Source: Candidatus Microbacterium phytovorans (GTDB taxonomy: Bacteria > Actinomycetota > Actinomycetes > Actinomycetales > Microbacteriaceae). Taken from it: 64,000 nucleotides of DNA. The stretch spans positions 2,046,001 to 2,110,000 of the forward strand of contig CP119321.1 in the NCBI GenBank assembly GCA_029202445.1, read 5' to 3'. The position numbers were made by a program, and so were the translations under genes. A model generated the notes under the pieces. That model saw only the letters and a program-made list of their open reading frames with translations. It made no database searches and was not told the origin of the DNA. Positions 51,045 to 59,700 of this stretch are shown piece by piece (the stretch's first letter is position 1; each line of letters starts with the position of its first letter).

Positions 51045-51127
51045 TGGCCAACTCCTTCGATCCGTCGCATCCGCGGCGCGAGAGCGCGGCTTACGCCTGC
51101 GACGCTCGATTCTGGAGGAGTTAGCCA
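51045..51127. repeat. Inverted repeat, family 4, copy 1
   Basis: TGGCCAACTCCT (51045-51056) pairs with AGGAGTTAGCCA (51116-51127), one mismatch, 59-base loop, with more pairing just inside. The right arm contains TTA at 51121-51123, which is the TAA stop codon of the leftward EamA gene. A matching element lies at 53046-53124. Confidence 0.8.
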
Positions 51128-52065
51128 CCGACCGCGGCGGAGACCTCGCGCCGGCGAGGCCGCCGAGCAGGCCTCGGCGCCCGCACGCGCCGCCTCCGGA
51201 TGCCGGTCACGAGCACGCCGACGACGAGGATCGCCCCGCCGACCGCCTCGCCGGGCGTCGGCACCTGGCCCAGCAGCACCGCCGCCGACGCCATCGCGAC
51301 CACCGGCGCGAGGAGCACCCACGGCACGACCGCCGCCGACGGATTGCGCGCGAGCAGGCCGTTGAAGATCGCGTAGCCGACGACCGTGCAGAGCACCGCC
51401 GTGTAGAGGGTGGAGAGGGTCGCGGTCCAGCCGAAGGATGCCAGCCCCGCTCCGACCGCCGCCGGTCCCTCGACCAGGAGCGACAGCGCGAGTGCGGGGA
51501 CCGGCACCACGAGCGCCGACCACACCGTCAGTGACAGCGCGCCGCCCCGGCCGATACCCCGGACGTCACCGGCCCGCCGGGAGATGACGTTGCCGATCCC
51601 CCACGACAGGGCCGCCGCCAGCGCGAGGAGCACCGCCACGGCCGGCGCTTCTCCCCCGCGGCCGAGCGCGACGATCGCCAGTCCGAGGCAGCCCAGCACG
51701 ACCCCGATCACCTGCATCGGGGTGGGGCGCTCGCGCAGCGCGACGGCGGCGATGACGATCGTGAAGACGACCTGCGCCTGCAGCAGCAGGGCCGCAAGCC
51801 CGGGCTGGAGCCCGAGGGCCATGGAGGTGTAGAGCAGTCCGAACTGTCCGAGGCACATGAACAGGCCGACACCGACGACGACCTTCCAGCCGGTCTGCGG
51901 GCGGGGGATCACGAGTGCCACCGCCGCGACGACGGTGAACCTGATCGCGACGAACAGCAGCGGCGGGATGCCGGTCATGCCCCAGGCGATGACGACGAAG
52001 TTGAAGCCCCACAGCGAGGCGACGAGGGCGGCGAGGAGCATGTCACGGCGGGGCACGGCATCCAT
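51121..52065 (-). CDS. EamA/DMT-family transporter
   Basis: Membrane protein of 314 residues with ten predicted helices in two EamA repeats (about 10-135 and 150-290). First helix LLAALVASLWGFNFVVIAWG; between the repeats FTIVIAAVALRERPTPMQVIGVVLG is the characteristic RERP.  The C-terminal tail is Arg-rich. EamA proteins export metabolites such as amino acids. ATG 52065 chosen; upstream codons lack a ribosome site. It is divergent from a LysR gene, which probably controls it. Confidence 0.92.
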   Translation of the reverse strand: MDAVPRRDMLLAALVASLWGFNFVVIAWGMTGIPPLLFVAIRFTVVAAVALVIPRPQTGWKVVVGVGLFMCLGQFGLLYTSMALGLQPGLAALLLQAQVVFTIVIAAVALRERPTPMQVIGVVLGCLGLAIVALGRGGEAPAVAVLLALAAALSWGIGNVISRRAGDVRGIGRGGALSLTVWSALVVPVPALALSLLVEGPAAVGAGLASFGWTATLSTLYTAVLCTVVGYAIFNGLLARNPSAAVVPWVLLAPVVAMASAAVLLGQVPTPGEAVGGAILVVGVLVTGIRRRRVRAPRPARRPRRREVSAAVGG

Positions 52066-52129
52066 TCGACCCGGTTGATCCGTGAAGGACAAGCGAACGT
52101 TCGTCGCCCGGATTCGGTAGCATCGCTTC

Positions 52130-53050
52130 ATGATGGATCTGGATGCCGTCGTCTCCCTTCGGGCGATCGCGACCGAGGGGAGCGTCGCTCGCGCGGCCGC
52201 CCTCCTCGGCTACACCCCCTCGGCGGTGTCGCAACAGGTCAAGCGTCTCGAACGCGAGACGGGCGTCGACCTGCTCGAACGCGCCGGACGGGGCGTGGTG
52301 CTCACCGCCGCCGCCACGCGGCTCGTCGTCGCCTCGACCCCTGTCCTCGCCGACCTCGAGCGCATTCGCGCCGACATCCAGTCGTTGTCCGACGGGCCCG
52401 ACGCGCTTGTCGGCGAGATCCGGCTGGCCGCGTTCTCCACGGTCGTGCGCGGGCTGATGATCCCGGTGCTGTCGGAGCTGCGGCAGCGGCATCCCGAGCT
52501 CCGCCTGCCGCTGCGCGAGAGCGAACCCTGGGAGACGATCGCGCTCGTCGCGTCGGGCCAGCGCGACCTCGGCATCGTGCACCGATGGGGCGGGGTCGCG
52601 CTCGCGATGCCCGACCACCTGGTCGAGACGCCGCTGTTCACCGATGTCGCCGATGTGATCCTCCCCCGGGGACACCGACTGGCCGACCGCGAAGTGCTCC
52701 GACCGGAAGATCTCGCGGAGGAGCCCTGGGTCGCGACGTTCGATTCGACCATCTGCCGGCAATGGCTGCGGCGCCTGTTCGACGGCGTGAGCGGGGCCCC
52801 CCGCATCGTGCACGAGTCGATGGAGTTCGAGAACCACCTCGCGCTGGCCCGGGCGGGGCTCGCGGTCGCGCTCGTGCCGCGGCTCGGACGCGGCGACCTG
52901 GGAGACGACGTCGTCGCGATCCCGACGGCCGGCCCGGCGTCGACACGCGACGTGCTCGCCGTGCATCGCCGCACACAGGCCGATTCGCCCGCGCTGCGTG
53001 CCGTGCTCGACGAGGTCGCACGGCGCGGCGCCGACCTCTCCCGTCGCTAA
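52130..53050 (+). CDS. LysR-family regulator
   Basis: DNA-binding protein of 306 residues. Winged HTH about 1-62: LDAVVSLRAIATEGSVARAA, LLGYTPSAVSQQVKRLE, RETGVDLLERAGRGVVLT. The effector domain (about 90-295) contains IRLAAFSTVVRGLMIPVLSEL and FENHLALARAGLAVALVPRL. ATG at 52130 with a second in-frame ATG next to it. The 64-base gap to the divergent EamA gene should hold its binding site, though I see no clean T-N11-A palindrome. Its TAA stop is part of the inverted repeat at 53046. Confidence 0.92.
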   Translation: MMDLDAVVSLRAIATEGSVARAAALLGYTPSAVSQQVKRLERETGVDLLERAGRGVVLTAAATRLVVASTPVLADLERIRADIQSLSDGPDALVGEIRLAAFSTVVRGLMIPVLSELRQRHPELRLPLRESEPWETIALVASGQRDLGIVHRWGGVALAMPDHLVETPLFTDVADVILPRGHRLADREVLRPEDLAEEPWVATFDSTICRQWLRRLFDGVSGAPRIVHESMEFENHLALARAGLAVALVPRLGRGDLGDDVVAIPTAGPASTRDVLAVHRRTQADSPALRAVLDEVARRGADLSRR

Positions 53051-53124
53051 CTCCGGCGAATCGGTACCTCGGGCCCGGAATGGGGCGAAATCCGCCCTTC
53101 GGCGCCCGGATTGGAGGAGTTAGC
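53046..53124. repeat. Inverted repeat, family 4, copy 2
   Basis: GCTAACTCC (53046-53054) and GGAGTTAGC (53116-53124) pair perfectly across a 61-base loop that has limited internal pairing. The left arm carries the TAA stop codon of the LysR gene (53048-53050). Arms are shared with the element at 51045-51127. Confidence 0.8.
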
Positions 53125-53227
53125 AACGGCGAACGCCGGCCACCCCCGGCCCGGGCTCACGGTCGCCCCGCCATCAACCTGCCCCTTCGCCGTCGCATCG
53201 GCGGCTCCGGAGGGGCAGACTGGGACC

Positions 53228-54868
53228 ATGAGCCGCGCAGGACATCCCGCCGAAGCATCCGACCTCATCGACATCGACGAACTGATCGCCGCCTACTACG
53301 ACCGAAAGCCGGATGCCGCGGTGCCCGAGCAGCGGGTCGCGTTCGGCACGAGCGGCCATCGCGGGTCGTCGCTGTCGACGAGTTTCAACGAGGACCACAT
53401 CCTCGCCACCACGCAGGCGATCGTCGAGTATCGCGCGAGCCAGGGCATCGCGGGTCCGCTGTTCCTCGGCCGCGACACGCACGGCCTCTCACGCCCCGCC
53501 GAGCGCACCGCGATCGAGGTGCTCGTGGCGAACGGCGTCGACGTCCGCGTCGACTCCCGGGACTCCTGGGTGCCTACGCCCGCCCTCAGCCACGCGATCC
53601 TCGCGTTCAACCGGGGCCGGGATGCCGGTGACTCCTCCCGCGCCGACGGCATCGTCGTCACCCCGTCGCACAACCCGCCCCGCGACGGCGGCTTCAAGTA
53701 CAACCCGCCCCACGGCGGCCCGGCCGACACCGACGCGACCGGGTGGATCGCCGACCGGGCGAACGAGCTGATCGCCGCGGGGCTCGAGGGCGTGCAGCGT
53801 GTGCGGTTCGCCGACATCGCCGCCGAGCACGTCGGCTCGTACGACTTCCGCGAGGGCTACGTCGCCGATCTCGCGAACATCATCGACGTCGAGGCGATCC
53901 GGCGCGCGGGTGTGCGCATCGGCGCCGACCCCCTCGGCGGCGCGTCGGTCGAGTACTGGGCGCTCATCGGGGAGCGGTACGGTCTCGACCTCACGGTCGT
54001 GAACCCCGAGGTCGACCCGACGTGGCGGTTCATGACGCTCGACTGGGACGAGAAGATCCGCATGGACCCGTCGTCGCCGTCGGCGATGGCCTCGCTCGTG
54101 GCCCGCCGCCACGAGTACGACATCCTCACGGGAAACGACGCGGATGCCGATCGCCACGGCATCGTGACCCCCGACGCGGGGCTCATGAACCCGAACCACT
54201 ACCTCGCGGTCGCGATCGACTACCTGTATGCGCACCGCCCGGGGTGGCGCGCCGACGCCGCGGTCGGCAAGACGCTCGTGTCGTCGATGATCATCGACAA
54301 GGTCGTCGCCGCTCTGGGGCGAAAGCTCGTGGAGGTGCCCGTCGGCTTCAAGTGGTTCGTCCCGGGGCTCATCGACGGCTCGGTGGCGTTCGGCGGAGAG
54401 GAGTCGGCCGGTGCGTCGTTCCTGCGCACCGACGGGTCGGTCTGGACCACCGACAAGGACGGCATCCTGCTGTGCCTGCTGGCATCCGAGATCCTCGCGG
54501 TGACCGGCAAGACCCCGTCGCAGCGGTACGCCGAGCTGGAGGCGGAGTACGGCGCGTCGGCGTATCAGCGGGTCGACGCACCGGCGACGCCGGCGCAGAA
54601 GGCGGCCCTCGGCAAGCTCGCGCCGGAGTCGGTGTCGGCGACGACGCTGGCGGGCGAGGAGATCGTGGCGAAGCTGTCGCACGCGCCCGGCAACGGGGCG
54701 GCGATCGGCGGGCTGAAGGTGCAGACCGAGCACGCCTGGTTCGCCGCACGCCCGTCGGGCACGGAAGACGTCTACAAGCTCTACGCGGAGTCGCTGCGGG
54801 GTCCGGAGCATCTCGCGCAGGTGCAGGAGGAGGCGCGCGCCGTCGTGGCGGCCGCCCTCGGCGGCTGA
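53228..54868 (+). CDS. pgm: Phosphoglucomutase (alpha-D-glucose phosphate-specific)
   Basis: Cytosolic phosphohexomutase of 546 residues interconverting glucose 1-phosphate and glucose 6-phosphate. Early AFGTSGHRG (about 41-49), the phosphoserine loop [14 protein letters not shown] (Ser about 148), metal-binding [12 protein letters not shown] (about 304-315), sugar-binding [10 protein letters not shown] and late [12 protein letters not shown] phosphate-contact motif. Start ATG 53228. Links the products of the GH enzymes and the GalE pathway nearby to glycolysis. It ends in a hairpin shared with the convergent GH51 gene. Confidence 0.95.
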   Translation: MSRAGHPAEASDLIDIDELIAAYYDRKPDAAVPEQRVAFGTSGHRGSSLSTSFNEDHILATTQAIVEYRASQGIAGPLFLGRDTHGLSRPAERTAIEVLVANGVDVRVDSRDSWVPTPALSHAILAFNRGRDAGDSSRADGIVVTPSHNPPRDGGFKYNPPHGGPADTDATGWIADRANELIAAGLEGVQRVRFADIAAEHVGSYDFREGYVADLANIIDVEAIRRAGVRIGADPLGGASVEYWALIGERYGLDLTVVNPEVDPTWRFMTLDWDEKIRMDPSSPSAMASLVARRHEYDILTGNDADADRHGIVTPDAGLMNPNHYLAVAIDYLYAHRPGWRADAAVGKTLVSSMIIDKVVAALGRKLVEVPVGFKWFVPGLIDGSVAFGGEESAGASFLRTDGSVWTTDKDGILLCLLASEILAVTGKTPSQRYAELEAEYGASAYQRVDAPATPAQKAALGKLAPESVSATTLAGEEIVAKLSHAPGNGAAIGGLKVQTEHAWFAARPSGTEDVYKLYAESLRGPEHLAQVQEEARAVVAAALGG

Positions 54869-54882
54869 GCCCGGTTCAGCCG
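54862..54882. terminator. Hairpin joining the ends of pgm and the GH51 gene
   Basis: CGGCTGA (54862-54868) pairs with TCAGCCG (54876-54882) across seven bases. The two arms contain the stop codons of pgm and of the convergent GH51 gene, so the hairpin may act as a compact bidirectional terminator. No T-run is present. Confidence 0.5.
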
Positions 54883-56429
54883 AGCCGGACCGCCGCCCAC
54901 GACACCGCGGGCAGGGTGAGCGTGAGCACGCCGTCGTCGAGCCGTGCGCCGTCGAGGTCGCGCGGCGCGATCCGCTCCGGATCGCCGAGCGTGTTGGCGG
55001 CGTAGCGGTCGTCGTCGTGGAGGAGGTGTGCCTCGCGCACCGTCCACCCGGCCGCGCCTGCGGAACCCGCTCCTGCAGAACCCGCTCCGACCGGCCCGAG
55101 CCCGCGGAGATCGAGCTGCACCTCGACGGCGCCGTCCAGCGACCGGTTGACGGCGAACACGGTGACGCCGTCGTCGCCGACGGTGGCGACCGCGTTGACC
55201 GTCGAGACGTCGCCGAAGCGAGAGCTCGCGAACGTCGGCGCCGACACATCGAGGCGGTGCACCCGGTCCCCCGCGAGGCGCGACGTGAGCGCGAAGGGGA
55301 AGAACGTCGTCTGCCGCCAGGCGGGACCGCCCGGCTCGGTCATGATCGGCGCGATCACGTTCACGAGCTGCGCGAGCGACGCCGACTTCACGCGGTCGGC
55401 GTGCTGCAACAGGGTGATGAGGAGGTCTCCGACGACGACGGCATCCTGAACCGTGTACACGTCTTCGAGCAGGCGGGGTGCGACCGGCCACTCGTCCCTC
55501 GGCTGCGTGCCCTCGACGGCGTTCCAGCGCGACTGGTACCAGACGTTCCACTCGTCGAACGAGATCATGATCCGCTTGTCGCTGCCCCGTTCGGAGGCGA
55601 TGTCGTCGGCGATGCGCACGACCTCCTCGATGAAGAGGTGCATGTCGACGGCGGATGCCAGGAACTCCTGCGCGTCGCCGTCCCGCTCTTCGTAGTACGC
55701 GTGGCAGGAGATGAACTCGACCTCGTCGAACGTGTGGGCGAGCACTTCCCGCTCCCACGCACCGAAGGTCGGCATCGTGCGCCCGGAGGAGCCGCAGACG
55801 ACGAGCTCGAGCGTCGGATCGAAGCGGCGCATCGCGCGCGCCGTCTGCACCGCGAGCGCACCGTACTGGTCGGCGCTGCGGGCGCCCAGTTGCCACCAGC
55901 CGTCCATCTCGTTGCCGAGGCACCACATCCGCACGCCGAACGGCTCGGACCGGCCGTTGCGGGCGCGGGCGCGGGTCCACGCCGTATCGACCTCGGCGTT
56001 GGCGTACTCGAGCAGGTCGAGGGCCTCCGCCGTGCCCCGCGTGCCGAGGTTGACGGCCAGCATGAGCTCCGACCCGACCTTGTCGAGCCAGGAGGCGAAC
56101 TCGTGGAGGCCCACCTGATTGGTCTCGGTGACGTGCCAGGCGAGGTCGAGGCGACGGGGCCGCTCCTCGCGCGGGCCGACGCCGTCCTCCCACCGGTAGC
56201 CGGAGACGAAGTTGCCCCCGGGGTAGCGGATTGTGGACACCCCCAGCTCACGCACGAGGTCGATGACGTCGCCGCGGAAGCCCTCCTCGTCGGCCGACGG
56301 ATGCCCGGGTTCGTGGATGCCGTCGTACACGTGCCGTCCGAGGTGCTCCACGAAGCCGCCGAAGACGCGGCGGTCGAGGGCGAGCGGCGCGGGGTCGACG
56401 GCGCCGGTGGCGGTCGCGGGGGTGGTCAC
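54876..56429 (-). CDS. GH51 alpha-L-arabinofuranosidase
   Basis: Cytosolic glycoside hydrolase family 51 enzyme of 517 residues. Opens FGGFVEHLGRHVYDGI; RYPGGNFVSGYRWEDGVGP is the family signature near residue 68. Acid/base Glu174 in CLGNEMDGWW, nucleophile Glu293 in ISFDEWNVWY. It removes terminal arabinofuranose from arabinan or arabinogalactan oligosaccharides. The C-terminal beta sandwich contains a Gly-Ala-Ser repeat (VGAGSAGAGSAGAAG). GTG start immediately follows the GH35 stop (one base gap). Last gene of the LacI-controlled operon. Confidence 0.93.
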   Translation of the reverse strand: MTTPATATGAVDPAPLALDRRVFGGFVEHLGRHVYDGIHEPGHPSADEEGFRGDVIDLVRELGVSTIRYPGGNFVSGYRWEDGVGPREERPRRLDLAWHVTETNQVGLHEFASWLDKVGSELMLAVNLGTRGTAEALDLLEYANAEVDTAWTRARARNGRSEPFGVRMWCLGNEMDGWWQLGARSADQYGALAVQTARAMRRFDPTLELVVCGSSGRTMPTFGAWEREVLAHTFDEVEFISCHAYYEERDGDAQEFLASAVDMHLFIEEVVRIADDIASERGSDKRIMISFDEWNVWYQSRWNAVEGTQPRDEWPVAPRLLEDVYTVQDAVVVGDLLITLLQHADRVKSASLAQLVNVIAPIMTEPGGPAWRQTTFFPFALTSRLAGDRVHRLDVSAPTFASSRFGDVSTVNAVATVGDDGVTVFAVNRSLDGAVEVQLDLRGLGPVGAGSAGAGSAGAAGWTVREAHLLHDDDRYAANTLGDPERIAPRDLDGARLDDGVLTLTLPAVSWAAVRLG

Positions 56430-56430
56430 G

Positions 56431-58194
56431 TCAGTGCTCCGTGTGTCCGAGGGCGAGGTCGTCGAGGAAGCGGAGGGCGTCGACGTCGAGCGTCTCCAGT
56501 TCCAGCACCGTCAGCGTATTGTCCCCGGCCCGGGTGAGGGGCTCCGGGATGTAGAGGGATGCCTGCGGGCCCTTGCGCCAGTAACGGCCGAGGCACGTGT
56601 CACCGATCCACACGAGCCCCTTCCCGAGACCGTCGGTCGAGAGGGAGAGGTCGGCGGGCGCGTCGAGGGAGAGGGTCGCCTGCCAGACCGTCGCCCCGAC
56701 CGAGGCTGCAGCCGGGGCGCCGTCGCCGACGCTGCCGCGAGCGGCGGGGATCGCGTCGAGCGGGACGGCGGAGATCTCCCAGCCGTGCAGCGGCACCCCG
56801 TCGAGCGTCGCGGGGCCGATCAGTCCCTTCGGCTCGCCGATCCGAGGGCCGTAGTTCACGCGTCCCTCGTCCTCGACGAGGATCTCGAGCAGGCCGCGCC
56901 CCGAGGGGAGCGTCACCGACCGCTCGTGCGCCTCCCGCGCGAGGATGCCGACCGGCTCCCCGTCGAGCGAGAGCCACGCACGATCGCGCACCTCTGCGAA
57001 CGAGAGGACGGCGGGCGCGTCGGTGCCGTCGAGGTCGATCCGGTAGCGGGCGAAGCCGCGCCAGATGCCGACGGCATCCATCGTGGGGACCTCGTCGTGC
57101 GACGACCAGGCCCCGGGGGCGACCTCGGCGAGCGTCCCGACACGACGCAGGGGGGCCGGAGCGGGAACGTGAAGCGCGCGGCGCTCGGTCCGGGGGAACT
57201 CGGGCACCGGGAAGTGGCGGGCGATCACGTCGCGGAAGGCCCAGAACTTCTCGGTCGGCCGTCCCGCCTCGTCGACGGGGGCGTCGTAGTCGTAACTCGT
57301 GACGGTGGGCTGGTAGACGCCCTTGTCGTTCGCGCCGTTGGTGAGGCCCGCGTTGGTCCCCCCGTGGAGCATGTAGATGTTCACCGAGGCACCCGCCGAC
57401 AGCAGTTCGTCGAGCGCGCCTGCGGATGCCGAGGGGTCGGTGACGTGGTGGTGGGAGCCCCAGTGGTCGAACCAGCCGCACCAGAACTCGCTGCACATGA
57501 GCGGTCCGGTGGGCTGCTGCGCCCGCAGCGCCGCCAGCCGCTCGGGCACGCGGGAACCGAACGAACCGGTGGCGTGGAGTTCGGGGAGCGTGCCGGCGGC
57601 GAGCATCTCGGCGACGGGCTGGTCGACCGTCGTCAGCGGCACGGTCGCACCGCACGCGCGGAAGAGATCGGTGAGGGCCTGGAGATACGCGTGGTCGGAG
57701 CCGTAGGCGCCGTACTCGTTCTCGACCTGGAGCATCACGACCGGGCCGCCGCGGTCGATCTGCAGCGGGGCGACGATCTCCATGACGCGCCGCAGGTACT
57801 CGGACACCGCCGCCAGGTACTGCGGTTCGAGGCTCCGGATGCCGACGCCATCGCCGGCGAACAGCCACGCGGGCAGTCCGCCGCCGTCGAACTCGGCGCA
57901 GATGTACGGACCGGGGCGCACGACCGCGTGCATCCCCTCCTCGTGCACCTCGCGCAGGAACCGGGCGAGATCGAGTCGCCCGTCGGTATCGAACACGCCG
58001 GGCTCCGGCGAGTGCTCGTTCCACGCGACGTAGGTCTCGATCGTGTTGAGGCCCATCATGCGTCCGAGGCGGATGCGGTCACGCCACTGGTCGGGGTGCA
58101 CGCGGAAGTAGTGCAGGGCCCCCGAGAGCACGCGGTGCGGGGCGCCGTCGAGCAGGAAGTCGCGCTCGCCGATCTCGAAGGTTCGGCCGGTCAT
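56431..58194 (-). CDS. GH35 beta-galactosidase
   Basis: Glycoside hydrolase family 35 enzyme of 587 residues, cytosolic (no signal peptide). Conserved GALHYFRVHPDQWRDRI near residue 25; acid/base Glu160 in LQVENEYGAYG; nucleophile Glu236 in MCSEFWCGWFDHWG. C-terminal beta domains follow. It removes beta-galactose from oligosaccharides such as those of arabinogalactan or galactan. Positioned between the binding-protein and GH51 genes; the 86-base gap to the binding-protein gene holds a strong hairpin. Confidence 0.93.
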   Translation of the reverse strand: MTGRTFEIGERDFLLDGAPHRVLSGALHYFRVHPDQWRDRIRLGRMMGLNTIETYVAWNEHSPEPGVFDTDGRLDLARFLREVHEEGMHAVVRPGPYICAEFDGGGLPAWLFAGDGVGIRSLEPQYLAAVSEYLRRVMEIVAPLQIDRGGPVVMLQVENEYGAYGSDHAYLQALTDLFRACGATVPLTTVDQPVAEMLAAGTLPELHATGSFGSRVPERLAALRAQQPTGPLMCSEFWCGWFDHWGSHHHVTDPSASAGALDELLSAGASVNIYMLHGGTNAGLTNGANDKGVYQPTVTSYDYDAPVDEAGRPTEKFWAFRDVIARHFPVPEFPRTERRALHVPAPAPLRRVGTLAEVAPGAWSSHDEVPTMDAVGIWRGFARYRIDLDGTDAPAVLSFAEVRDRAWLSLDGEPVGILAREAHERSVTLPSGRGLLEILVEDEGRVNYGPRIGEPKGLIGPATLDGVPLHGWEISAVPLDAIPAARGSVGDGAPAAASVGATVWQATLSLDAPADLSLSTDGLGKGLVWIGDTCLGRYWRKGPQASLYIPEPLTRAGDNTLTVLELETLDVDALRFLDDLALGHTEH

Positions 58195-58236
58195 GGGTGT
58201 GGTCTCCAGGTGGGATGGGAGGGCACGGACAAAGGA

Positions 58237-58265
58237 GGGGCGGCCGGGTCGAACCCGACCGCCCC
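58237..58265 (-). promoter_or_regulatory. mRNA hairpin after the GH35-locus binding-protein gene
   Basis: GGGGCGGCCGGGT (58237-58249) and ACCCGACCGCCCC (58253-58265) pair with one mismatch and a three-base loop. It begins 15 bases after the binding-protein stop at 58281 on the leftward transcript. Weak T-content follows (CTCCTTTGTCC), so it may be a partial terminator or a decay barrier. Confidence 0.65.
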
Positions 58266-58280
58266 GAGATCACCGGTGGA

Positions 58281-59633
58281 TCACTCCGAAACGGTGAAGC
58301 CCTGCTCGTTGCCGTAGGCGACGTTCTGCTGCTGCCAGGCCGCGAGGCCGTCGGCGATCGACGTCTTGTCCAGGTAGGCCTTGCCCACGGTGTCGGCGTA
58401 GATGCTGTTCGCGTACGACTGCCACGGGAGGTACTGCCATCCGGTGCTCACCGAGTTGGCGGCGTCCACGAGCACCTCGTTGATCTTCTGACCGCCGAAG
58501 TAGTCGGACTCGTAGTTCAGGAACTCGTCCGACGTGAGGTCGGCGACCGTCGCGGGGAAGCCGCCGCTCTCGAGGAAGACGTCGATGGAGTCCTCCGAGG
58601 AGTTCAGCCACTTGAGGAAGCCGGCTGCCAGCGCCGGGTTCTTCGACTGCTTCGTGACCGCCTCCGAGCTGCCGCCGTTCTCCGCCGTGACAGCGGCGCC
58701 GCCGTCGTAGGTGGGCATGGGGGCGACCCGCCAGTCACCGGCGCCGTCGGCGGCACCGGACTCGAGCACACCCGGCATCCAGGCGCCGATGGGGAGCGTC
58801 GCGATCGTGCCGTTGGCGAGACCGGCGAACCACTCGTCGGTCCAGCCGGGGATCTGGCTCATGAGACCCTCCTGCACGAGGGTGTCCCACTTGGTGGCCC
58901 ACTTCTGCGTGCCCTCGTCGGCGAGGTTGACGGTGACCTTCTCGCCGTCGGCCTGGAAGGGGCGACCGCCGGCCTGCCAGATCATCGACGTGCCGAAGCC
59001 CGCGTCGGCGCCGGCGTCGTTGGTGATGTAGTAGTCGGAGTCGGCGGCGTGCAGCTTGCGGCCCGCCTCGATGTACTCGTCCCACGTGGTCGGAACCTCG
59101 AGGCCGAACTCGTCGAACACGCGCTTGTTGTAGAACAGCGCCATCGGACCGGAGTCCTGCGGGAGACCCCAGATGCCGCCCTGCTGCGCGACGGCGCCCC
59201 ACGGGCCCGGCGTGTAGAGGTCTTCGAGGTCGCCGAAGCCGTACGCGGAGAGGTCCAGCAGCGAGTCGGAGAGGATGAACTGCGGGAGCGACTGGTACTC
59301 GACCTGCACGACGTCGGGCGCGCCGGAGCCGGCGGCGATCGCGTTCTGCAGCTTGAGGTTGTTGTCGTTCGCGCCGCCGGTGTTGACGACGGTCACCTTG
59401 ACGTTCGGGTACGCGTCCTCGAACGCGGCGACCTGGGCTTCGGCCGAGGGCGTCCACGTCCAGTAGGTGAGCTCGCCGCCCTCTTCGAGGGCCTTTTCGA
59501 TGGCGTCGGCGCTGCCGGGATCGGCGGCGTTGTCGCCGGTGTCGGTGTCACCGGCGCAGGCCGCGAGGCCCGCACCGATCAGGAGGGCGGCGGCGCCGGT
59601 GGCGATGCCGCGGACCAGGGTGCGCTTTCTCAT
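58281..59633 (-). CDS. Sugar ABC transporter substrate-binding lipoprotein (GH35/GH51 locus)
   Basis: Binding protein of 450 residues, CUT1 type. Signal peptide MRKRTLVRG with hydrophobic core, lipobox GLAACAG. The mature part has ELTYWTWTPSAEAQV, VTVVNTGGANDNNLKL and VQVEYQSLPQFILSDS, typical of this group. Follows the two permease genes by 67 bases, an order (permease, permease, binding protein) opposite to the GH1 locus. Ligand probably a galactose- or arabinose-bearing oligosaccharide. Confidence 0.92.
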   Translation of the reverse strand: MRKRTLVRGIATGAAALLIGAGLAACAGDTDTGDNAADPGSADAIEKALEEGGELTYWTWTPSAEAQVAAFEDAYPNVKVTVVNTGGANDNNLKLQNAIAAGSGAPDVVQVEYQSLPQFILSDSLLDLSAYGFGDLEDLYTPGPWGAVAQQGGIWGLPQDSGPMALFYNKRVFDEFGLEVPTTWDEYIEAGRKLHAADSDYYITNDAGADAGFGTSMIWQAGGRPFQADGEKVTVNLADEGTQKWATKWDTLVQEGLMSQIPGWTDEWFAGLANGTIATLPIGAWMPGVLESGAADGAGDWRVAPMPTYDGGAAVTAENGGSSEAVTKQSKNPALAAGFLKWLNSSEDSIDVFLESGGFPATVADLTSDEFLNYESDYFGGQKINEVLVDAANSVSTGWQYLPWQSYANSIYADTVGKAYLDKTSIADGLAAWQQQNVAYGNEQGFTVSE

Positions 59634-59700
59634 TGCTGTGTCCTTCCGCTTCTTCGGAGTCGGATCGTGGGGAGGATGGATTTCGAAGGTCGGCAGTCCC

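Noticed and set aside
53111..53227. Earlier ATG for pgm at 53111
   Set aside because: It lies in the palindromic repeat, adds 39 residues without family similarity, and ATG 53228 fits homologues.
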